This document shows, piece after piece, positions 53,100-63,133 of a stretch of DNA of 64,000 nt. A program made the position numbers and the translations under genes. Within the stretch, counting starts at the first letter, position 1, and the number at the start of each line of letters is the position of its first letter. The notes under the pieces were generated by a model, which did no database searches, was not told the DNA's origin, and saw only the letters and a program-made list of their open reading frames with translations. This stretch comes from Paenibacillus sp. FSL H8-0537 (GTDB lineage: Bacteria > Bacillota > Bacilli > Paenibacillales > Paenibacillaceae), in contig NZ_CP150290.1 of the NCBI RefSeq assembly GCF_038051995.1, positions 979,501 through 1,043,500 of the forward strand, given 5' to 3'.

Positions 53100-54203
53100 A
53101 TGATGGATATGATTAAGCCGCCAGCTGAGATGTTATTTGAAGCAGAGCTGCGGGCGCTGCGTGAAGAGGATACTGGAAAACGTCCACCCGAGTGGCTGCT
53201 GTCTCCGGCCTATGTGCGCGACTTTATAATTGGCCGGGATAAGCCAGCTATATTAGATGGCAAAGAAGTCGCAATTACCCGCAAATTTTACGGAAACGAT
53301 GTGCTGATTGAACGGGCCGTTGTCACTTTGGCAGGGAATCGGGGCTTAATGCTTGTTGGAGATCCAGGTACAGCGAAGACGATGCTCAGCGAGCTGTTGT
53401 CAGCGGCCATATCGGGGACGAGCCTGAATACGATTCAGGGAACAGCTGGGACGACGGAGGATATGATCAAATACTCTTGGAATTACGCCATGCTGCTGGA
53501 CAAAGGTCCATCCGAGGCTGCGCTTGTGCCAGCACCTTTATATAACGGAATGAAGCAGGGCATTATGACCCGCTTTGAAGAGATTACCCGCTGCCCAGCG
53601 GAAGCGCAGGACAGCCTGATTAGCATTTTGAGCGACAAGGTGATGAATATCCCTGAACTGGACGGCGGCGTATTGTTTGCAAAGCCCGGCTTCAACGTCA
53701 TTGCAACGGCGAATATTCGCGACAAAGGCGTCAACGAAATGAGCGGCGCCTTGAAGCGCCGGTTCAACTTCGAGACGATCAAGCCTGTCAGCAGCATGAA
53801 GATGGAAGCGAAAATTATTGAAAATGGGGCCCGCAGCCTGCTTATGCATAGCGGCGTTGACGCCGAAATTGACCTGAATGTGGTCGAGCTGCTGGCGACG
53901 ACATTTATGGAGCTGCGCTCCGGCATTACGCGCGAAGGCTACAAAATCGACATTCCCGCAGCCTCCATGAGCACGGCAGAAGCGGTTTCTGTCTATGTTC
54001 AAAGCGCGATGACCTCCTATTATTATGAAAATAAATCGATTTCGCTTGATCGGCTCGTGCAAAATATGCTCGGAACGATTGCCAAGGAAAATGAGAAGGA
54101 TTTGTCCATCCTGAAAACCTACTTCTCCAAGGTCGTCAAAGAACGCTCCAAGGAAGATGTGATATGGAAGGACTACTATGAGGAAAGAAAATGGATTGGT
54201 TAA
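53100..54203 (+). CDS. MoxR-type AAA+ ATPase (YehL-like)
   Basis: A 367-residue AAA+ protein. ATG 53100 follows GAAAGGGAG. Walker A GDPGTAKT at residues 87-94; the Walker B position reads RFEEITRCPAEAQDSL (FEE rather than the usual DE, as in some MoxR groups); sensor 1 FNVIATANIRDKG; arginine-finger region GALKRRFNFET. The C-terminal lid is helical. MoxR ATPases act as chaperones that remodel or load VWA-protein partners, and the VWA gene two places downstream is the likely partner. It overlaps the next gene by 13 bases. From memory it is closest to E. coli YehL. Confidence 0.85.
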   Translation: MMDMIKPPAEMLFEAELRALREEDTGKRPPEWLLSPAYVRDFIIGRDKPAILDGKEVAITRKFYGNDVLIERAVVTLAGNRGLMLVGDPGTAKTMLSELLSAAISGTSLNTIQGTAGTTEDMIKYSWNYAMLLDKGPSEAALVPAPLYNGMKQGIMTRFEEITRCPAEAQDSLISILSDKVMNIPELDGGVLFAKPGFNVIATANIRDKGVNEMSGALKRRFNFETIKPVSSMKMEAKIIENGARSLLMHSGVDAEIDLNVVELLATTFMELRSGITREGYKIDIPAASMSTAEAVSVYVQSAMTSYYYENKSISLDRLVQNMLGTIAKENEKDLSILKTYFSKVVKERSKEDVIWKDYYEERKWIG

Positions 54204-56578
54204 CGGGCGAGGCTGACAAGAATCTGCCGTCCCTATTTGATCAGCAGGTGTTTAATCTGAACAGCGGCACCGTTTATTTTCCCATTCGCCATCATAGTCC
54301 AGCTTGCTCCTTTCATCTGCTTAAGGTGATTAAGCAATATAAGCCTAGTATTATTTTGATCGAAGGGCCAGCGAGCGGAACTCCGCTCATTCCGGTGCTT
54401 GCAGATGAGGCGACGGAGACGCCCGTCAGTCTGTATTGTACTTATGAGGACGAGCAAGGCGGAAGATCGGCTTGCTATTATCCGCTTCTGAGCTACTCCC
54501 CGGAGTATGTGGGCATGAAAGAAGCGGCACGTCTCGGCATACCGGCGGCGTTTATCGATCTGGACTACAGTCACGAAGCTAGAGCGGAAGCCGAGAAGCA
54601 GGAGAAGTCCATACAGGATGAAACGCTGCTAGCCGGCTCCGATTTTATTAATCGTTTATGCCGTAAAATGAACTGCCGCAGCTTTGATGAGCTGTGGGAA
54701 AAGCTGTTCGAAATCGAAGGACAAGCAGCAACGACAGAAGCTTTTGTGCAAAATGTTTTTACTTATTGTGCATTATCCCGCATGTGCTATTCGAAGGAAC
54801 AGCTTCGCGTTTCTGGCGATTTGGCGAGAGAGGCCTATATGAAGGAACGTATTAAGCAGGCTGCGTCTGAGCATGATCGTGTCCTTGTCATTACAGGCGG
54901 ATTTCACACGTATGGGCTGCTTGAAGCTGCTCAATCAGACGGGTCAGCGCTCAAGGTGCAGCAGCAGGATCAGCAGCGGAAAAGCGGCGAAGCTATTCAT
55001 CAGCAGCTGTATCCGATGGTCTACACGTTCGAAGAAGCGGATCGCTTGAATGGATATGCGAGCGGGATGCCTTATGTGAACTATTATGAGCTTATATGGA
55101 ATAAGCTCCTGCACAATAAAGCAGAGCCCTATAACCAAACAGCGCTTGCCTTGTTATCGGAGCTGATGGGCAAGCTTCGCAAAGGTCATGAAGAGGTATC
55201 GACGAGTGACGCTATTGAGGCGTACAGCATGATTCAAGGGCTCGCCGTGCTACGTGGCAAAAGAGAAGGCGGAGTATACGAGCTTCTAGATGCCGCGCTC
55301 TCCTCCTTCGTGAAAGGGGAGCGGACGCTGGCAACGGACAAGCCGCTTGAAGAGCTGGGCTTGCTTCTGACTGGGGACAAAATCGGCATTGTAGCTCCCA
55401 ATTCGTTTACGGTGCCGATTGTGGAGGATTTTAAAAATCGCTGCTCCGCGTCAGGGCTTCACATTAAGACGACCGGCAAGCACAAGAAGGTGCTTGATTT
55501 GTACGCCAAGGCAGAGCATCGTCTGCTTAGCCAATTGCTGCAATGCGCGAGCTTCCTCGTTCCTGATTTTGCAGTCCGGGAGTCTGGGCCGGATTGGGTC
55601 GCCTATCGGCATATGAATCTCGTTCGTGAAACTTGGGTCTACGCGTATTCGTCCCGCATTGAGGCGAGATTAATCGAAAACTCGCTGTATGGAGGAACGA
55701 TCAAGGAGGCGGCAGCACGCAAAATCGGGGAACGGATACAGGAGCTTCCCGATCATCATAGCGGCGAAATCGCAAATGCGCTGCTGCAGGCTCTACTTAT
55801 GGGCTTGCAGGATACAGCGAGGCGATTATATGAGCAGGTGCAGGCTGCTTTGCGCAAAGACGGTAATTTTCTGTCGTTGTGCCAAACGCTTACGGTATTA
55901 AATCGTTTGCGCCAGCATGGCAGACTGCTGGGACTTGCAGCAGATGAACAGCTGCCGCTGCTCGTAGCAGAGGCTTATAACAACGCGGTAGATAAGCTGC
56001 TGGGGCTTGCAGCCATCCATTCGGATGAGCATCCAGCGATTATACAAGGGCTTAAGCTGCTGGCGGAGTCGTCTGAACCGCATTTTCAGAATGCTACATT
56101 CAGAGGACATTTGAGCGAGCTGCTGTCGGACCGGAAGCTCTCCCCGCAACTGGAGGGCGTGGTGATCGCTATATTAGCAGGGCTTGGAGACAGAACGCGT
56201 GAAGAGATGGTCGAGCGTGCTAGAAGCTACGTTCGCGGAACGCCTGATCAGGCCAAGCAGACGGCGAAATATTTGCAAGGGATGTTTGCAATCGCGCGCG
56301 ATGCTTTTTTATATGATGATCAACTGCTCGGCGAATTAAATTATTTAATCGAAGAGCTTCCTCCTGATGATTTTATTGCGATGGTGCCGGAGCTGCGGCT
56401 CGCGTTCACCTATTTTACGCCAATGGAGACATCCTTGATCGCAGAGCGAGTCGCTGCACTGCATCAAGCAGAGCCGGGAGAGCTGGAGCGTCCGCCTATC
56501 GATGAGCAGACGCTAGTGCAGGCCAAGGCGCTGGATGAAGCCATTCGGAAGGAGTTTGCCGCATGGAAGCTGATATGA
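54191..56578 (+). CDS. DUF5682 protein (YehM-like)
   Basis: A 795-residue cytoplasmic protein. The N-terminal third carries the family marks YFPIRHHSPACSFHLL, ILIEGPASGTPLI and ITGGFHTYGLLE, a fold distantly like ChaN/TraB-type proteins in which His/Glu residues could bind metal. The rest is all-helical with HEAT-like character (ELSPLIKP-type segments absent; ALLQALLMGLQDTARRLYEQV). No signal peptide or membrane helix. Its coding sequence overlaps both neighbours (13 and 16 bases), so it is translationally coupled. Function unknown; it always seems to travel with a MoxR ATPase and a VWA protein in such clusters. Confidence 0.75.
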   Translation: MDWLTGEADKNLPSLFDQQVFNLNSGTVYFPIRHHSPACSFHLLKVIKQYKPSIILIEGPASGTPLIPVLADEATETPVSLYCTYEDEQGGRSACYYPLLSYSPEYVGMKEAARLGIPAAFIDLDYSHEARAEAEKQEKSIQDETLLAGSDFINRLCRKMNCRSFDELWEKLFEIEGQAATTEAFVQNVFTYCALSRMCYSKEQLRVSGDLAREAYMKERIKQAASEHDRVLVITGGFHTYGLLEAAQSDGSALKVQQQDQQRKSGEAIHQQLYPMVYTFEEADRLNGYASGMPYVNYYELIWNKLLHNKAEPYNQTALALLSELMGKLRKGHEEVSTSDAIEAYSMIQGLAVLRGKREGGVYELLDAALSSFVKGERTLATDKPLEELGLLLTGDKIGIVAPNSFTVPIVEDFKNRCSASGLHIKTTGKHKKVLDLYAKAEHRLLSQLLQCASFLVPDFAVRESGPDWVAYRHMNLVRETWVYAYSSRIEARLIENSLYGGTIKEAAARKIGERIQELPDHHSGEIANALLQALLMGLQDTARRLYEQVQAALRKDGNFLSLCQTLTVLNRLRQHGRLLGLAADEQLPLLVAEAYNNAVDKLLGLAAIHSDEHPAIIQGLKLLAESSEPHFQNATFRGHLSELLSDRKLSPQLEGVVIAILAGLGDRTREEMVERARSYVRGTPDQAKQTAKYLQGMFAIARDAFLYDDQLLGELNYLIEELPPDDFIAMVPELRLAFTYFTPMETSLIAERVAALHQAEPGELERPPIDEQTLVQAKALDEAIRKEFAAWKLI

Positions 56579-57840
56579 ACCGGCAGGATGAACAAAGTGA
56601 ACACAAGCATGAGCATGAGCATGAGCATGAGCATGAGCATGAGCATGAGCATGAGCATGAGCATGAGGATATGGCGCAAGTCACGAATGCTCCCGCCGCT
56701 TCAAGCGGCCGCACGTCGGCTGAGGCTTTGAATCGGTGGCGGCTCATCCTCGGAGAGGCTGCTGAGGAAGGCTTATGCGAAGCCGAAGGCTACTCGCCTG
56801 AACATTTTTCATATACGGAAATGGATGAACTGCTTGCCTATTTGTATGATCGCGAATATGGCGAGGAGCAGGGCTACAGGAAAACAGGCGGGCGGGGTGC
56901 CTCAGAGCTTACTGTTCCCAAGTGGCTGCATAAGGTGCGGGAGCTGTTTCCGAAGCAGACGGTCGAAATATTGGAGAAGCAGGCGCTCGACCGTTATGGG
57001 CTGACCGAGCTGCTGACGGATAAGAAGCTGCTTCAATCGCTTGAGCCTAACATGAATCTGCTCAAGAACATCTTGCAATTCAAAGGTCGGATGAAGGGCG
57101 ATGTGTTAAGAAGCGCTAAGGAAATCGTTCGTGCGGTAGTGGAGGATCTGCGTCAGAAGCTCGAATCACAGGCGAAAGCGAGCATACTTGGCAAACGCAG
57201 CCGTTACGCGAGCAGCTCTGTGAAGTCACTGCGCAATTTGAATTTTAAGAAAACCATTTCTAGAAATTTGAAAAATTATGACCGCAAAAATGGCAGGTTT
57301 GTGATCGACCGCCTATATTTTGACGGCAATGTGCAGCCGCATAACAAATGGAACATTATTATTGGCGTGGATGAGAGCGGGAGCATGCTGGACTCGGTCA
57401 TTTACAGCTCGGTTATGGCGAGTATTTTTTACAAGCTGAATGCACTACGTACGCACTTATTTATTTTTGATACCCAGGTCGTTGATCTAACGAGCAGGCT
57501 GGAGGACCCCGTTGATCTGCTGATGAATGTTCAGTTGGGCGGCGGCACGCATATTGCCAAAGCGCTGCGCTATGGCGAGACATTGATTGAAAACCCTGGC
57601 AAAACGATTTACATTTTGGTCAGCGATCTGGAGGAAGGTTATCCGATTCAACATATGTATAAGGCTTGCAAAGATATTTTGGACGCAGGCTGCAAGCTGC
57701 TGGTGCTGACCGCACTCGATTTTAACGGGGATTCTGTTTATAACAAACATGCGGCGCAGACGCTCACCAATATGGGGGCGCAAGTCGCGGCGATTACACC
57801 AAATGAGCTGGCCGACTGGATCGGCGATATTATAACTTAA
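56563..57840 (+). CDS. VWA-domain (MIDAS) protein with N-terminal Glu-His repeat (YehP-like)
   Basis: A 425-residue protein. ATG 56563 follows GAAGGAG at good spacing, giving a 16-base overlap with the previous gene. After a short start, residues ~14-36 are alternating Glu-His (EHEHEHEHEH), encoded by a GAGCAT hexamer repeat. A helical middle part (~60-250) precedes a von Willebrand A domain: MIDAS motif DESGSM near residue 271, Thr in GGGTHIAKAL and Asp in LVSDLEEGYP, all present, so metal-dependent ligand binding is expected. It is the likely client of the MoxR ATPase. The Glu-His stretch could bind zinc, nickel or copper. Confidence 0.85.
   Translation: MEADMNRQDEQSEHKHEHEHEHEHEHEHEHEHEHEDMAQVTNAPAASSGRTSAEALNRWRLILGEAAEEGLCEAEGYSPEHFSYTEMDELLAYLYDREYGEEQGYRKTGGRGASELTVPKWLHKVRELFPKQTVEILEKQALDRYGLTELLTDKKLLQSLEPNMNLLKNILQFKGRMKGDVLRSAKEIVRAVVEDLRQKLESQAKASILGKRSRYASSSVKSLRNLNFKKTISRNLKNYDRKNGRFVIDRLYFDGNVQPHNKWNIIIGVDESGSMLDSVIYSSVMASIFYKLNALRTHLFIFDTQVVDLTSRLEDPVDLLMNVQLGGGTHIAKALRYGETLIENPGKTIYILVSDLEEGYPIQHMYKACKDILDAGCKLLVLTALDFNGDSVYNKHAAQTLTNMGAQVAAITPNELADWIGDIIT
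56603..56668 (+). repeat. GAGCAT hexamer tandem repeat
   Basis: About ten perfect GAGCAT units in frame within the VWA gene. Because the unit is 6 bases, slippage would change the Glu-His tract length by two residues without breaking the frame. Confidence 0.9.
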
Positions 57841-57860
57841 TTTTTGGGAGGATTCGGAAA

Positions 57861-60800
57861 ATGATAACGGAAAACCGTGAAGTTGAAGCCTTAGTTGAAA
57901 AGTTTGGAGAAGCACTCTCGCAGGAGTATTCGAAGAACACGGACCGCAGCGCAATCATTATCGATTATGTGATGGGCAAAGCAGAGCAATTCCCGGATTT
58001 GCTGCCTGATTCCATGCAATATGCCTACCGTTCGATGGATCTGTTTGAGAAGCTTGCGAAGAAGGATGACAGCGATGTGTTTTTTCGTGCAGGTGCACTC
58101 ATGCTGCGAATGGGACTCAATGCTAGCCGAAGCTATTATTGGCAGGGATACAGCCTCGCGATCTGCTTGGGCGACGGGCATTATGCTATAGGGCTGGCGG
58201 GAAAAAGCAAAGCGGGAAGCCAGCGCTTGCAGTCGTTGCTGCCACGAATGGAGAAAATACATAAATTTGCCGGGGATAAGGCGATTATGGATGAGCTGAA
58301 AAGCAGGGTTGGCAAATGCAATTTTGGCAAAAAGGATGCTGGAGATACAGGCGTTATTATTAATACGCTGCTGTTGCTGAAGCTGTATTCCCTGCTTGAT
58401 GATACATCTACCCATCAATTTAACAGCCAAAGACTCGCGAGCGAGTTTCCGGAAATATTGCAAGCGGTATTGGCTGAAAATACGGAGCAGCTTCGCGAGC
58501 TGCTGAATGCTGCAGTGAAGCCGATCATTGCGTATTCGTTCAAAGCAAAGGAAAACCATTCCGTTCGGGAGCTGAGTGTAGATTTTATAACAGGCCAACG
58601 CGAAAAAGCGCTTGCGGCTCACTATCCTGATCTCCAAGCACAGGAGAACGGAGAAGTTTCCCGCCTCCAATTTAATCGGACATTGACCCAGATTCATAGC
58701 GCTTTGTTATATGTCATTAACGTTAAAGGCGGCAAGCAGCTGTTTCTGGACGAGCCGGGGGATGTAGGCTTAGCGCTGCTTGATGCAGTCAGAACGCTGC
58801 ATGAAGTATATCCCCTTGAAGTCCGCCAGCATTTGCTTGCCCTTGACAGACGTGCCAAAAAGCCGGACGAGCTGCTGGAGGGCATCGTTCCTTTCCAGGA
58901 GCCTTATGAGTTAATTGAACGGCTAAGCGGAGAGCTGAATAGCTATACGGTGCCGTGGAGCGCGTTGCAAAGCTATGTGCTTAGTGTGCCGAATCAAGCT
59001 TTGCGTGCTTATGAAATTTTACGTTCGGCGTATTACAAAGCTTATTTGCATAAGGTTCTCACAGATGGCGGGATCGCATTGCCGGATGAAGCTGGCACAC
59101 TTACGCAGGCCGTATTCGCCGTATTAAGGGGACAATCGGAGGGAGGACGTCATGGCCTGTTTCTCGCCCGTTATTTGGAAGGGGAAACCTCCTTCGAGGA
59201 TTACTGGAAGGATGAAACGAATCGTTCGTTGTTTGACCCAAGGAACCGGGACAGCAAACGCCAAAGCCTGCTTGTAGCCGTTAGCTTCTTGCCTCCCGAT
59301 TCGCCTTATATAAGGCGGCTGGCCATTTTGATTTCTCGACCGGAATGCGATGCGCTGACTCTCGTGTCGGAAATGTACCATTCCAATTCGTTTAGCGGAC
59401 AAAAGCTGCTGGAGCTTTATGGGGAAGATGCTGAGGTGAGCCGTGAGCGCCTGCTTTCGGGCTTGCTGATGCTTAATGGCATGAGAGATTATTACTACCG
59501 TTCGATGCCGCAATCCGAATATCGGTCCATTATTAGGAATAATTTGACGGACTCATTGAAGCAGTATAAAAATTTACCTACAGATTCCCGATTGACAGTG
59601 CTCGAAATTGCTTTTGAGGATCGCGATGCTTTGACCCTTGAACAGCTGACGGAAGCGATCCGTGCGGGGCTGCTGGATTCATCGAAGAAGGCAAGCGGAG
59701 CTGCGCTGGCTGAATTCAGCCGAGTGCCAGATAAAACGTTGTATTTAACCCTTTACCGCACCGAGAAAAAAGCAGCGATTAAAGAGCTGGTGCTGGACGC
59801 CCTGCGCAGCGTTCAGGGGTGCAAGGACGCTTACGAGCAATTGCTGTCAACGGAAAAAGGAGAAGACTGGCGCACGCTCATTCAAATTTTGCTGGATACG
59901 GCCGATTTAAGCCCTGCTCATGCGCACGCAGCGCTTGCAGAGCAAGCGGATGCCAAAAAAACAGCCCGCCTCAGCTGGCTGTCTGTGAACGATTTGCCTG
60001 CATTAATGGATTTGGAGGGGCAGCAGGTAGATGACCGAATCAAGTCGTATTTGCTGCTTCAATCGATAGATCATACGACGGCTCCGAATGAGCGCTTGAA
60101 CGAGCTGCGTTCTTATGTAAACAGCGATTCACTTTCAAATTTCGCAGCGGAGCTCATTCAGCTGTGGATTCAAAGCGAAGCGCCTGCGAAGGAAAAATGG
60201 GTGCTGTATGTAGGCGCATTGTTCGGTGACCGGAGGCTTATACAAATTTTAGTTCCGCAAATTAAGGAATGGACGGAAAATAGCCGCGGCGCAATGGCGG
60301 CGGAAGCGGTCAAGGCTTTATCTTATTTAAGCGAGCCTGCCGCATTAATGGCCATTGACAAGATCAAGCGAACCGTCAAAAACCGCCAGGTGAAGGGTGC
60401 GGCTGAAGAGGCGCTGCAGTTGGCAGCGGAAAATCAAGGACTTACACCAGAGCAGCTCGAAGACCGCTTGGTCACGTCGCTTGGCTTTGATGATAAGGGC
60501 GCTCAGCCATTCAGCTATGGCGAGCGTACCTTCCAGGTGAAGGTGAACCGGAGTCTGGAGGTTATCGTCATCAATGAAGAAACGGGCAAACCGCTCAAAA
60601 GCCTACCTGCGCCTGGGCAAAAGGATGATGCGGAGCTGGCTGCGAAAGCGAAGGCCAACTTCAATTTACTTAAAAAAGATTTGAAAACGATGGTGGCAAT
60701 CCAAGCGCAGCGGCTGGAAGAGTCGCTGTCCAAGCAGCGATTATGGACCGCCGAAGAATGGACGGCCCTGTTCGTGGGCAATATCGTCATGCAGAAGTTT

Positions 60801-61406
60801 GCTGTTGGCCTCATCTGGGGCGTATATGAGCAAGGTGAACTCACGGATACGTTCCGTTATATGGAGGACGGCACCTTTAACACGGTAGATGAAGACGAAT
60901 ACGAGCTCGCTGAGGGTGTGAAAGTCGGCTTGATTCATCCGCTTGAACTGGATCAGGAAACGCTTGAGGGCTGGAAATCACAGCTGGACGATTATGAGAT
61001 TAAGCAGCCATTTGAACAGTTGAATCGCCAAATCCATTTGGTGGCAGAAGAAAGTCAGCAAAGCACGGTATACGAGGATTTGCCAGGATCTGAGTTTTCG
61101 CCTACAGCGTTCCCTAAGGCGCTTGAGAAATTTGGCTGGTACAAGGGCCATGCTCAGGATGGCGGCTATTATACTGAGCTGTACAAGGACTATGGCGATT
61201 GGCTTGCGGAGCTGCGTTTTAGCGGGACTAGCATCACCTATTACGAAGGATTGGAAGACATTACACTGGAGCAGCTGCAATTCCATGCGAATGGAAAAGG
61301 CCAATATAGCTATTACAGTGATATTCCGGCTCTAGCTTTGGGCAAAATTCCAGGTCGTGTATTCAGTGAAACGATCTATGATATTTTGCGGGCATCAGGA
61401 CGCTAG
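57861..61406 (+). CDS. DUF4132 protein (YehI/MolR-like), 1181 residues
   Basis: A very large cytoplasmic protein. ATG 57861 follows TGGGAGGA, 20 bases after the VWA gene. Most of it (~1-850) is helical, with HEAT/ARM-like segments (EAVKALSYLSEPAALMAIDKI). The C-terminal part holds the DUF4132 signature: LKTMVAIQAQRLEESLSKQR, LWTAEEWTALFVGNIVMQKF, AVGLIWGVYE, FRYMEDGTFNTVDEDEYEL, VGLIHPLELDQE and YEIKQPFEQLNRQIH. The fold may be a catalytic or peptide-recognition domain, but no activity is known to me. It stops one base before the SWIM gene. Confidence is high in the family and low in any function. Confidence 0.85.
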   Translation: MITENREVEALVEKFGEALSQEYSKNTDRSAIIIDYVMGKAEQFPDLLPDSMQYAYRSMDLFEKLAKKDDSDVFFRAGALMLRMGLNASRSYYWQGYSLAICLGDGHYAIGLAGKSKAGSQRLQSLLPRMEKIHKFAGDKAIMDELKSRVGKCNFGKKDAGDTGVIINTLLLLKLYSLLDDTSTHQFNSQRLASEFPEILQAVLAENTEQLRELLNAAVKPIIAYSFKAKENHSVRELSVDFITGQREKALAAHYPDLQAQENGEVSRLQFNRTLTQIHSALLYVINVKGGKQLFLDEPGDVGLALLDAVRTLHEVYPLEVRQHLLALDRRAKKPDELLEGIVPFQEPYELIERLSGELNSYTVPWSALQSYVLSVPNQALRAYEILRSAYYKAYLHKVLTDGGIALPDEAGTLTQAVFAVLRGQSEGGRHGLFLARYLEGETSFEDYWKDETNRSLFDPRNRDSKRQSLLVAVSFLPPDSPYIRRLAILISRPECDALTLVSEMYHSNSFSGQKLLELYGEDAEVSRERLLSGLLMLNGMRDYYYRSMPQSEYRSIIRNNLTDSLKQYKNLPTDSRLTVLEIAFEDRDALTLEQLTEAIRAGLLDSSKKASGAALAEFSRVPDKTLYLTLYRTEKKAAIKELVLDALRSVQGCKDAYEQLLSTEKGEDWRTLIQILLDTADLSPAHAHAALAEQADAKKTARLSWLSVNDLPALMDLEGQQVDDRIKSYLLLQSIDHTTAPNERLNELRSYVNSDSLSNFAAELIQLWIQSEAPAKEKWVLYVGALFGDRRLIQILVPQIKEWTENSRGAMAAEAVKALSYLSEPAALMAIDKIKRTVKNRQVKGAAEEALQLAAENQGLTPEQLEDRLVTSLGFDDKGAQPFSYGERTFQVKVNRSLEVIVINEETGKPLKSLPAPGQKDDAELAAKAKANFNLLKKDLKTMVAIQAQRLEESLSKQRLWTAEEWTALFVGNIVMQKFAVGLIWGVYEQGELTDTFRYMEDGTFNTVDEDEYELAEGVKVGLIHPLELDQETLEGWKSQLDDYEIKQPFEQLNRQIHLVAEESQQSTVYEDLPGSEFSPTAFPKALEKFGWYKGHAQDGGYYTELYKDYGDWLAELRFSGTSITYYEGLEDITLEQLQFHANGKGQYSYYSDIPALALGKIPGRVFSETIYDILRASGR

Positions 61407-61407
61407 C

Positions 61408-63099
61408 ATGTCAGCCGCCGCATTTGAAACGAGCTTTAAGCAGTTTGCCAAGCTGTGTACTGAGGATTATTTGGTTCGGCATTCGAATAAAGGCTTATAT
61501 AATCGGGCGTTAAAGGATATCGGCAAAGGCATTGATGTCAAATATGCTTGGGGAGAAGCATCCGTCAGCTGTGAGTTAAATGATGGAACGATCTGCACAC
61601 TCGAAAATACGCTGACAAATTGGAAATGTACATGTCCATCAGAAAGCTTATGCAAGCATGTGCTGATTGCCATAATGTTTTACGAACAGCAGCAGCCGTC
61701 TCCTTCTTCCGAAGAGAAAAAAGAGGGAGAAGGCAGCGAAGCTCAGCCGGATGGAGATGCTGATCGCTTCAATTGGCTGCTGGCGGCCGAGCTTTCTCCA
61801 CTCATTAAACCGTTTAATGTTTCCCTTGTGGAGGAAGTGCTGTTTCGGCTGCGCTACCCGGAAGAGCTGGAAGTGGAAGAAAATGCGCTTCTTACGGTCT
61901 GTCTCAAGCTTCAAGGAGCTGAGGTTTCATTCACCGAGGAAGCAAATCCGGCTAAGGCGCTTTGCAAAATAAAGGAGAGGGAAGGCGAGCTGTTAAAGCT
62001 GGAAGCCTTGTTGCGTTACCGCGCTTTAAAAGGGCTGGATGATCAGGAAGCACTGCGCGGCAAAGTGTATAAGGTCTCTTTTTCGCTAGATACCGTAAAG
62101 GAATGCAAAGAGCTGCTTACTGCGATGCTGCGGACGGGACTTGCCCGTCTGCCCCAGTCGTATATGGCACAGCTGGAAACGCTCGCTGTCACAGCACGCA
62201 GTGGCCAGCTGCCGGACGTGGAGCGCGGCTTGCGCGGCATTCAGGGGGAGCTTGCGCTGTTTTTCAACCGGCATGTGCGATTTTCCATGCAAGAGCTGCT
62301 GGATCGCGTCACCAAGCTGTACCTTGCTTTGGAGCTGCTTGAACGGGAGACGCTTCCTGCTGCTCAGAAGGAGCAGCTTATCGGGGCTTTTCGCAGCAAA
62401 TATTATGCGCTGCCCAAGCTGCGCCTGTATGGTCTCGGCGCCGATCCGTGGGAGACGCGTTCAGGCTATCGGGGCATCACCTATTATATGTACGGGCTCG
62501 ATGATCAGCAGGTATACACCTATAGTGACGCACGCGCGGTGTATTATGAAGGCAGTGATTTTTCATTTGCGAAGCATTATGCCGGCTACTCGCCTTGGCT
62601 TGCGAGCTTGACGATGCGCCAGTTTGCGGGAGAAGAGCTGGTGTTCGAGCACATTAAAGTGAACGAGGAGCGCAGAATATCCTCAGGCGAGGGAGCGAGC
62701 CTTACGCTTGTTGCAAGGCAATCCATTAACGAAATTAATGTGGGGCAGCTCACCTCAGATTTGCCAGCTTTACGGCAGGCTGGAGTGGGGCAGCCGACAT
62801 TATTTTCAGACGTAAAGGAACAGCTTGTCTTAATTAAGCTGGCGCGAATCACAGGGAATCGGTTCGATAAAAGCTCGCAGAGCCTCTTTCTCGAAGTAGA
62901 GGATGAAGCAGGCGAGCAGTTGGAGCTGGTTCTTCCTTATCAAGCGGATTGGGAAAAAACCGTCAAACGTTTGGAAGCTGGTTACGGAGCTGCATCGCTG
63001 GAACAGTTTTATGCATTTGTGCGCATAGAGGGCGGTCAGACTTATCCGATCAGTTTCTTGCATAACACGAAGTTGATCAGCTTAAAGCTGGATATGTAG
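61408..63099 (+). CDS. SWIM zinc-finger protein (YehQ-like)
   Basis: A 563-residue protein starting at ATG 61408, one base after the preceding stop (TAGCATG). The SWIM motif CxC...CxH is complete at about residues 74-84 (KCTCPSESLCKHVL), a zinc-binding element that contacts DNA or proteins. The remaining ~450 residues are helical then beta-rich (GVGQPTLFSDVKEQLVLIKLARITG), without further recognised domains. It is co-transcribed with the MoxR, DUF5682, VWA and DUF4132 genes. Confidence 0.85.
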   Translation: MSAAAFETSFKQFAKLCTEDYLVRHSNKGLYNRALKDIGKGIDVKYAWGEASVSCELNDGTICTLENTLTNWKCTCPSESLCKHVLIAIMFYEQQQPSPSSEEKKEGEGSEAQPDGDADRFNWLLAAELSPLIKPFNVSLVEEVLFRLRYPEELEVEENALLTVCLKLQGAEVSFTEEANPAKALCKIKEREGELLKLEALLRYRALKGLDDQEALRGKVYKVSFSLDTVKECKELLTAMLRTGLARLPQSYMAQLETLAVTARSGQLPDVERGLRGIQGELALFFNRHVRFSMQELLDRVTKLYLALELLERETLPAAQKEQLIGAFRSKYYALPKLRLYGLGADPWETRSGYRGITYYMYGLDDQQVYTYSDARAVYYEGSDFSFAKHYAGYSPWLASLTMRQFAGEELVFEHIKVNEERRISSGEGASLTLVARQSINEINVGQLTSDLPALRQAGVGQPTLFSDVKEQLVLIKLARITGNRFDKSSQSLFLEVEDEAGEQLELVLPYQADWEKTVKRLEAGYGAASLEQFYAFVRIEGGQTYPISFLHNTKLISLKLDM

Positions 63100-63133
63100 G
63101 GCAAATAAGCAATTGGAAAAAGGAGCGGCGGGA

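Noticed and set aside
56603..56668. Regular short repeats considered as a CRISPR array
   Set aside because: Six-base perfect tandem units without spacers inside a coding frame.
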